Below the pieces are notes generated by a model, which saw nothing but the letters and a program-made list of their open reading frames with translations, searched no databases and was not told where the DNA came from. A stretch of DNA of 64,000 bases from Sialis fuliginosa (Eukaryota; Arthropoda; Insecta; Megaloptera; Sialidae): assembly GCA_961205875.1 (NCBI GenBank), contig OY540819.1, positions 5,830,501 to 5,894,500 on the forward strand, given 5' to 3'. A program made the translations under genes and the position numbers. Within the stretch, counting starts at the first letter, position 1. Every line of letters starts with the position of its first letter. Positions 55,927-64,000 of this stretch are shown here, one piece after another.

Positions 55927-56235
55927 AACACAAATATACTCCCATTTCATTAATTAATTTCATATCATGTTCCAGATATTTAAATACTAAAATTCGAAAT
56001 ATCAAATATTTATTAGTATAGAGATAATTGTGTAAAATATGATTAATAATATTTATTTATATTAATGTCTGTCAGAGTTTACGAGGTAAGTTCACAAACA
56101 TAATTATGACCCTCAAACAAATACAGCTAGATAAATACAGATTATATCGATTAATGACATTAACTATACAAAACAGCAAAACTAATAATCATAATATAAA
56201 ATATTTTAAAATGGTAATATTTGATTAAATTTATA

Positions 56236-56879
56236 AAGGGCCCCCATAGGGAAATAGCTTTCAGTCAATCTCTTTGAAACCAACTGGAAAATATTCTCTA
56301 AATCATCCCGATTAAAAGTCTCAATGGTCGCAACCGCCTAAGTTCCCGAGGTCTCGCGCAAAAAGCTGTTTTGTACCTAATACTGCAATAAAAAAATCGT
56401 ACAGGATTTCCCAAGTTCAATATTAAATGTATTATAACAAATGGAAGAAAACTTTAAATACAAAAGTTGTCACGCTAGACAAGCAGCATATTTTTAAAAT
56501 AGTTACATTTATATAAGGTGTCCCGTAAGTGTGTTACAAATCAAAGTTATATTTTTATGACAACTACTTTTCTATTGTTTTTATTTTACAATTCAATATT
56601 TTTAATAATATCGCTAGTAGCTGGCGCTGACGACACTACACATACCTTAACATGTTTTATAAAAACTTTATTATAATCCATCAAACAATTTGCTAAAACT
56701 TGCAAACTTTAACAACATAAAAATCTAAAAATTAAATAAACATTTTGCGCGAGACCTCGGGAACTTAGGCGGTTGCGACCATTGAGACTTTTAATCGGGA
56801 TGATTTAGAGAATATTTTCCAGTTGGTTTCAAAGAGATTGACTGAAAGCCATTTCCCTATCAAAAACTGCGGGGTCCTT
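56236..56879. mobile_element. Foldback MITE downstream of the IR gene
   Basis: AAGGGCCCCC...GGAAATAGCTTTCAGTCAAT pairs with ATTGACTGAAAGCCATTTCC...GGGGTCCTT. The arms of about 125-140 bp include ACCGCCTAAGTTCCCGAGGT. TA flanks both sides. The unique centre of about 370 bp has no ORF. Confidence 0.88.
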
Positions 56880-57029
56880 TAACAAAAAAAATACCTAGCG
56901 TCTTAAAATGGCAAATAATATCAATACAACAATATATTGTAGAAACACCTAACAATATTCTTAATTCTACGAAACGTCTATTAAAATTGATTGCCTTTAT
57001 AAATTTAAACATCAATAATGCTAATACAA

Positions 57030-57243
57030 CAATATGTTCTCGTGTGCGATGTTAGCAAGCTGTGAAGCCGGCCGTCATTGGACAGAGATGATTCTATTTT
57101 CACCACTCCGCTATTTGGCTGGCATGCGATCGGTGTCATTGTCATGCTTAGTTTAAAATAACATCTAGGCTTGGGTCTTAAACGTTTGTTAAATTTCCGC
57201 GATAACGCAAATATTACCCGTTTGACTTTGCTGGGAGCGACAC
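57030..57243 (+). promoter_or_regulatory. Candidate promoter and untranslated first exon of a rightward gene
   Basis: This stretch is distinctly richer in G+C and CpG than the surroundings (GAAGCCGGCCGTCATTGG, ATGCGATCGGTGTC, TCCGCGATAACGC). It ends in GGGAGCGACACAAG|GTACTT, a good splice-donor context. No long ORF is present. If real, the coding exons lie to the right, possibly beyond the window. Confidence 0.3.
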
Positions 57244-57987
57244 AAGGTACTTATCGGCTTTTGCATTTCTTATCAAATTAAAGATATGTAAATACATATT
57301 ATGTTTGTAATGCATACAGTCAAAGTTTAAGAGTGTTTTTATAAATTATGATTTTTTTATACTTTAACAGTTTTATATCTCATAATATGGTCGCATATAG
57401 AAATAAATAGGTGGGGGGGTTGACGTATATAAATATGTTCACATATTCTTAAATAATGATGATAAAAGTCGTAGCTTTATTAAAATATAATAAATAAAAA
57501 ATAGGAATTAACGTTTACCTAATATTTGATTACATATATTATCACCAATCTAAAAAAATCCGTGGGCGCCCGTGCTAATACATTGATTTATTTTAAAATG
57601 TCTATATAATCTATATTTAATATTTATTTTATATATCAGCTATACTATAGGTAGATAAGTCTAATGTTCGGTAACATAGTACTTTGGAAATATAAATTAC
57701 TAGAACTTCGGAACAATCACAAAATGTTTGTTATATATTATAGTATATTGTAGTTTACATTTACAAGAATAAATTGGGTAATTATAAGGTCGTTATTAAT
57801 GTTGCAATTATTTTCGAGTCGATTTTTGTATTTCAATAAATCAGAAAACTACGTACACGTTTTTATCAATAAAACATAGTTAAGTCGGTTTAAAAGTTTT
57901 AAAGTTTCCAACCCGAAAACTAAACTAAAAGTCAGTAATTAGTGTATAATATTTAATTATAAAATTAAATTAATTATACTCATCATA

Positions 57988-58227
57988 CACACGTAGAAAA
58001 GTGACTTGGGCCAAGAAAATCTTGTTTTATATATAACGAAAACAATATTTTCTTAATATAAGAATTTATTCTTAACCCAAGTATATTATTGTTTTCGTTC
58101 AACAATATTTCTTTAAATGGAAACAACAATTTTCTGGATTAAGAGTATATTCTTAAATTAAGAAAATATTTTTTTCGTTATATAGAAAACAAGGATTTCT
58201 TGGCCCAAGTTAACCTTTCTACCAGTG
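57988..58227. mobile_element. 240-bp MITE, TA target
   Basis: CACACGTAGAAAAGTGACTT and AAGTTAACCTTTCTACCAGTG are inverted and flanked by TA. The arms continue through GGGCCAAGAAA / TTTCTTGGCCC and TATATAACGAAAA. No ORF. Confidence 0.88.
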
Positions 58228-58983
58228 TACCGTTGTTTTCAAAGCACTTTGACTATTGGGATGTAACTACAAATAATTTGAAATTAAAATATCTAAAACT
58301 AGGCTATATAATTTAAGACTATACCGAGTTATAATTCCAGAGTATTATGTCACCAGGAGTCTACAACAACTTTTTATTTTTAATATATTTTATGAATACA
58401 TTTTTGCCTATAATCATCAAAAAGGATACTAGTTGTAATTAAAAAATTACCATTTTCACAGGGAAAAGCCTTTTTTAATATAAATTAATACATATATTGT
58501 TATTTATTAAAACTGATGAAACAAAAACTATTTATATACAAATATTATAAACATACATTTGACATCCTTTGTTTTATAATTTAAAATTAGTGTTTCCTTT
58601 TATGATTAAATTAAATTATCACAGTCCCCATTTTTATTGCTCTAGCAACAGTAAGTAAACTGTTTTTATTTATTCATATTTAAATTTAGATTGATCAAAT
58701 ATTTTTACAAGTTATTATAGATAAGGTAATTCAACAAAAAAAACGTATGGTATGTCTTTTTTCATATTATATATGAAAGTATTAAATTATTACACTCATA
58801 TCTATTGTTATTTCTTCAATTTGGTCTTAATCATTTTTTAACAGTGCACATAAAGTTAAAATTATTTTTTATACATTTTCATATATTTTTTTTCAAATGA
58901 CAATCGCGTGATAATATAGATAAATTGATTGATAAAGATCCTTGTACTTTGAATATTATAACAATCGCATATATTACATATAA

Positions 58984-59116
58984 ATGATAATTCAAACTCT
59001 TGTTATATGTCTCCAAATAATCACAGAAATGTTATCAGACCTTGAGTACTTTATCACAGCTCTGTCCACTGCCGTAGTCTTTCAATTTATGCATTTGTTG
59101 ATACGGTTTTACAGAG
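58984..59116 (+). CDS. Candidate exon of an odorant-receptor-like (7tm_6) protein
   Basis: The open frame reads MLSDLEYFITALSTAVVFQF then MHLLIRFYRG, ending at a donor ACAGAG|GTGTGT (phase 1). An acceptor-like AATCACAG at 59,019-59,026 would start the exon at 59,027, or the ATG at 58,984 could be the start. 'DLExFxxALS...' followed by a helix and (R/K)FY resembles the second membrane region of insect odorant receptors. No further exons were found, so it could be a lone remnant or a chance frame. Confidence 0.3.
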
Positions 59117-59169
59117 GTGTGTGTGTGTTTCACTGTATATGGGTAACATACATAAGTGTATTTTTGTAG

Positions 59170-60514
59170 GTTATGTAAGTATTAAAAAAAAATATTGTTA
59201 ATAATACACGAATATGATTTTAATGTAATATGTGATTGTTTTTAAAAAAATAACTACCTATTATAATGATTTATGTTAAAAAACGATATAAAATCATATA
59301 TTTTTAATCTAATAGCTTCTCTGTCAATAGTATAACCAGAATTTTTTATGGGATGGAGGAATTTTTTAAGCGGGGGGAGGGCATTGGCATACAACATAAT
59401 TATTATAGTCTAAATATCTATATATGCTATATATCTATATATATGTAGTCAAATTATAAAGTTTCGTAACTATAAGAAAGGAGTAAAGGATCAAATATAT
59501 TAAAATATTGTAAAATACCCCCCAAAAAATTAAACTCTGTAATCATAACTAAAAGTTGAAATTTTGACACGGTTTTATTTAACTAGGTATGAGATATGTG
59601 TAGCAATTATGCCCAGTTTTACAAATGATAGGTATCTATAGCATACCATAAACTGTTCAGTAACCTTGGATTTAGTCAATTAACTAAGACTGGGTATTTA
59701 TTGTATATTTTTTTATTAAATCACTTGAAACATTATAATAATAGATGTTATTTACATTTTATCTTGTTTCGGTGCAATTATGATTATTATTTTAATCGTT
59801 TTTTCTTCATAAATACTATAATTTATTTAATATGGAATTATACAAAATACGATAACACAAAAAAATTGAAAAACAAGATGTAGGATGTAATAGAAAAGCA
59901 TTTAGTTTTTTATTTATCTTATTAATTTTATTTATTATTAAGTAAATATATTTATTTAATCACTCTTGACAATTCTTATCAATGCATAAAATTATAATCT
60001 TTTTTTAATAAATAATTTTATCCGTAATGTAACTAAGAATATGTTAGTGAGCAGATGATATAACTGAACTATATTTATAGTCAAAATAAGTTAAAGTTAA
60101 TTTGTTCTAATCAAAATTAATTAAACTGAAATAAACTAATAAACTACGCGCATCACACATATGAAATTATCAATCTCATTTAAACTATGTATAAGTATCA
60201 TACTCTTATCTTTTATTCGAATCGTGTACTTTTTACATCAAACACTGTCATTTTTTTAATAATTTTGTTTTGCATTTACTTATCGTTGTTTACCTTTTAT
60301 TTAAACCATACGTCATCCAAATACTTATATATACAGAGTGTCCCGAAATCTTTCAGGTGTTGTCGAGAACATTTAAAAAATAGCTTTTTTTATAAACCCA
60401 TGTTCGCAAACAAACTGTTTAGCAATAGAGCAAAAGAATGGACCTCACACAATGAATTTTGCCTTTTAGTTGACATTTTTTGAATAGTTCAAAGTATGCT
60501 GATCAAATGTTTAA
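59170..60514. other. AT-rich noncoding DNA
   Basis: No supported gene. At 60,331-60,480 the sequence beginning ATACAGAGTGTCCCGAAATC resembles the end of a mariner-like element but has no matching second end. Confidence 0.5.
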
Positions 60515-61393
60515 TCCTTAATATATATAAAGCTCAACGTCTCTCTGTCTGTCTGTCTGTCTGTCCGTTAGTGCGCTTATCACTCGAGAACCACTTATTA
60601 GATTTACGTGGTTTCTTTTTTAATTCATAGGTACATTCAACTACATTCTCTGGCCAGGTTATAGGCTATATTTTGTTACGTTAGGTAACATAACAACTAA
60701 GCAGTGACGATAATAGTAAATCAATTTGCCGTCGACGCGCTATTTTGCAATACGCTGCCTAAACCGTTCAATATTGAATAAAATAATGTGTTTCAAAATT
60801 GTGTAGAATCAAAAGATCTACAATAAAGTCAGTGACACCATATGTTTAACTTTTATATTTAAGCCACAATGACTGCTTTTATGTTACAAAGAAAATTTAA
60901 ATAATTTGGGTTTTGTTTACGTGGACTTATGACCTGCAAAACATTAATTCTTATCGAAATAAATAATTTCATCGTCATAAGTACTTAATGTAAATATAAT
61001 TTGCCCTTTACAGCTTCCAATTTGGTCTTATAGTTTAGAAAATATCGTGAAATATAAATTCGAGAACATATTATTCGCGCGATGGAAACCAGTGTCGCGG
61101 CGTGCGGTAAGAAGGGAGCGTGCCAAGTAGACGCAGGGCAGAGGGAATGATCACAGGCCGGTATTCTTTTGATTGTCAATTGTTTATTTTGTTTTCAATA
61201 ATTAACTTTTAAATTTAAATAGAACAAAAATTATTTTTACTTTTTGTTCTGATTTATTTTTTTAGGTAGGTAATTTAAGTGTTGTTTGGTTTTTATTACA
61301 ATAATAACTAATTGTGTTTGTACTTAATTCAACTATATATATTTTAAATCCTAAACAATAATTCCGTAGTACACGCGAGTGAAGCCGCGCTAG
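60515..61393 (+). mobile_element. Helitron-like non-autonomous element
   Basis: Starts with TC after A (TCCTTAATATATATAAAGCT) followed by a (CTGT)n run. It ends GTGAAGCCGCGCTAG followed by T, i.e. a CTRR end with a preceding GC-rich hairpin-like motif and A|T insertion, as in Helitrons of insects. It is about 879 bp, without a Rep/helicase ORF. Confidence 0.55.
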
Positions 61394-64000
61394 TACATTG
61401 TATGTTAAGAAATTTTAATGAATATTTAATATTTACAAATACTGCACATTCATTTTAATTTAAAAAAAAACGATATATAAGAAATATACAAGTTTTATTT
61501 TTTTAAATCTCTTATAAGCAATTACAATATTATTGAATTGGATATAGCCAAAATTTCATAGATAGGGTAATTATCAGAATGACGAGGTAGGTAATTTTAA
61601 ACAAATCTGATGGATTCTCGACACAAATGGTATATTTTTACAAGCTTTATATTGATATAATGTTTAGGTGAAATATTGCAATAGGAACTTAATTCTAATC
61701 AAGCTAAAGCTTTGACATTTTGCACACGTGTGGAATTCATAAAATTAAAAAAATTGTTTTTTTCATTGCACGTGAACACTATATTATAAAACTTGAATGT
61801 TAAAATATTTTATTGTTTTTTAAAATTAGTAAGTATAGTAATTTTTAACTTATATGCTGCTAAAATTTAAGAAATCAGTTAAGAAGAAAAATGTCAACAG
61901 TTTTCCCCAATTGTGAAAAATTCTCCTGAATCTTTTTTATTATGTACCATATTGTATAATTATTATATAGTATATACTAATAATAAGCAACAAGTTTCAA
62001 AATAAATGTTCAAATCAATTATATTCAATCTCAGCAGATATCATGGGAACCGCCAAGATATTAACTATTAATTTTTGCACAGATTTAATTTAAATGCATT
62101 ATAATTGACATTAGAAAATCTAGTGGAGGGGAGGCAATGCTCAGTTTTCTTCACCATTATAGTACAAAGATAGAGTTATAAAGGTAAACAGAAAGAAGTG
62201 TCTATAGTATGAAAAATGGGATTTTTAAAATTTTTGTGATCCTGCTAATGTTTCATTTACTAATAATACAATAAATATCTACAGCTGAGTTTTTGTAAAA
62301 GGTATTTATATTTTATTATTAAATATAATCACATTAGAAACAATATATAGTACATACATAATATTGTTATCATTTGCTGTCAAAACATTATATGTATCAT
62401 ATGTTTTATTTAATATTGCGTGAATAATAAACAATTCATAATTGTTATTAGTAAACTATAAATTCTCGTGTTTATGGTATAACATTACAACTAATTTGAC
62501 ACCATGTTTGACAAAAAAAATTTCTAACAAGTGTTTGTATAAAATTTACCACATGTTAAAATTGCGTTCATTCAAGTCGTGATTTAAAAAGTGTTTATAC
62601 ATAAGTTTATATATATGTTAATAGTGCTAAATAACTTGTGTAAATATTATTATTATATAAACCAATATATTGTTACATTGAGAATTTTTAGCAATTCGTT
62701 TTTTATATGCAAATATAAAATATGCCTATATATTATTCTGATATTAGTACTCCTTGTATTTTTCTTTTTTTTGTATATTGATTTAATTTAATTTCAAATG
62801 TAATTTATTTAAAAAAAATCGATAGTAAAATTATTTTATTAAATACCTATGTTGTCTTTTTTTAATTATTATTTATTTCCACAATCAATTTTATGATAAA
62901 TAAATAATATTCATATGAAATTTTTTATAAAGCGAAATATATTAATTTAGTTTCGTTATATTAGTGCTTAATAATAATTTAGTGTGTACGTAAATGTTTA
63001 AAAAAACTTGAATAAAATGTAATAATATTTGAATACTAATTATAAAGAAAAAACATTAGATTTAAAGGTAAGATAAATTATGTCATATATTTTCTAACCC
63101 CTTAGAGATTCTTTATTAAAATTAAAAAATATATAAAAAAGTATTAGCAAATAATATTTGTATGGCCATTTTTAGATAATGAAGAGTAAAAAAAATCCTG
63201 TAAATTATATTTTTTTAGATAATGAAACAATTAAGAAGTGTTTTCTTTGATTACATAAAAAATAGGTAATTCCAATAATTCACAGGATTTGTGCCCTTCT
63301 AACTCTGTCATTTGAATTTCAGTTGAAACTGGAAACAGTCTTTTTAGTGACTCAGGTCATTTGAGTTTATTCAAGAAAAAGATTCATCAAAATAATTTCT
63401 AAAAACTGTTCTTGAAAGACTCAATGAACGATTTATTTTAATAAAGTTACTGAAAAGAACTCATTCTTCCGATCTCTGTTGCCTAAAAATATTATTAATA
63501 TTTGTTTCTGCTAGTGATAAGTGATAAATAACATGGGCTGGCCATAAAATGCACACCCCTCTAACTTTAAATGTATTAATTAAGAAGGTTGTCTTCTTCA
63601 ATTAAATATGCTTTAAAAAATTAAAATATAAAAATATCAATAAGTTTGAATAAAAAAATACGTTTTGATTTGATAAAATAAAAAAAATACATAGTCCAGA
63701 CCATTAAACATAATTTAAAATAGTTTACAAAATGTTTATTTTCACAAAAATAAAAGTACATTTTGATTTAAAATTTTATTTCATGACATAACCTCATTTC
63801 CGTTACAAAAGTATATAGAAACTTTAATTAATCTAAAAATGCAAACTTACCTTTTATCTTGATTTGATGTAACGTTATTAAACAAAACTCGAGATAAACA
63901 TTCAATCACTGTAAATTGCAAAAAAGTCAAATCTTGAATAAAATAATTAAAATAAACAACAACTAACATTAAATAACATAATATGACAGTTAGCGCGACT
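61394..64000. other. AT-rich noncoding DNA to window end
   Basis: No gene, RNA or transposon boundary was recognised. Open frames here (for example 62,591-62,791) are AT-driven. Confidence 0.6.

Larger units (their letters stand above)
55930..58980. other. Downstream noncoding DNA
   Basis: Contains a foldback (56,236-56,879), a CpG-richer candidate first exon (57,030-57,243) and a MITE (57,988-58,227). The rest is AT-rich with no genes seen. Confidence 0.6.

Noticed and set aside
60187..60483. 98-codon open frame containing IQSVPKSFRC
   Set aside because: The PKSF-like part comes from a transposon-end motif (GTGTCCCGAAATCTTT). The remainder is AT-driven.

Overview
This is a strongly AT-rich animal nuclear window, almost certainly from an insect. 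It has long introns, canonical GT..AG splice sites, dozens of short non-autonomous DNA transposons, and a divergent ionotropic receptor of a type found in protostomes. The insect order cannot be settled from the sequence. Two complete multi-exon protein genes, both on the + strand, were reconstructed by joining exons with matching splice phases. No bacterial genes, CRISPR arrays, rRNAs or tRNAs were recognised.

Region 1 (about 2,082-41,220) is the GDAP2 gene (ganglioside-induced differentiation-associated protein 2; macro domain plus CRAL-TRIO/Sec14 domain). It has eleven coding exons totalling 1,521 nt, which gives 506 residues plus a stop, close to the 497-residue human protein. Its introns hold hAT, Tc1/mariner-like, pogo-like and Harbinger-like miniature elements and several large foldback elements. 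Inside intron 6 a CpG-rich patch (about 29,440-29,720) ends in a short start exon whose splice phase fits exon 7 exactly. This predicts a second promoter making a short CRAL-TRIO-only isoform.

Region 2 (40,883-45,081) is intergenic and nearly featureless. Region 3 (45,082-55,926) is a ten-exon divergent ionotropic receptor (IR) gene of 607 residues, with a signal peptide, a split ligand-binding domain, three membrane segments and a basic tail. Five of its nine introns are filled by inverted-repeat transposons. One is a 1.73 kb palindrome with a second palindrome inserted exactly at its centre of symmetry. Another carries the C-terminal end of a transposase, and a pogo-like element carries a 54-codon remnant ORF.

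Region 4 (55,927-64,000) has no complete gene. It holds two more inverted-repeat elements, a Helitron-like element, a CpG-richer stretch that looks like an untranslated first exon, and one candidate exon resembling the membrane region of an insect odorant receptor. The two genes do not form a functional unit. GDAP2 is a cytoplasmic housekeeping-type protein and the IR is a membrane chemoreceptor-family channel.
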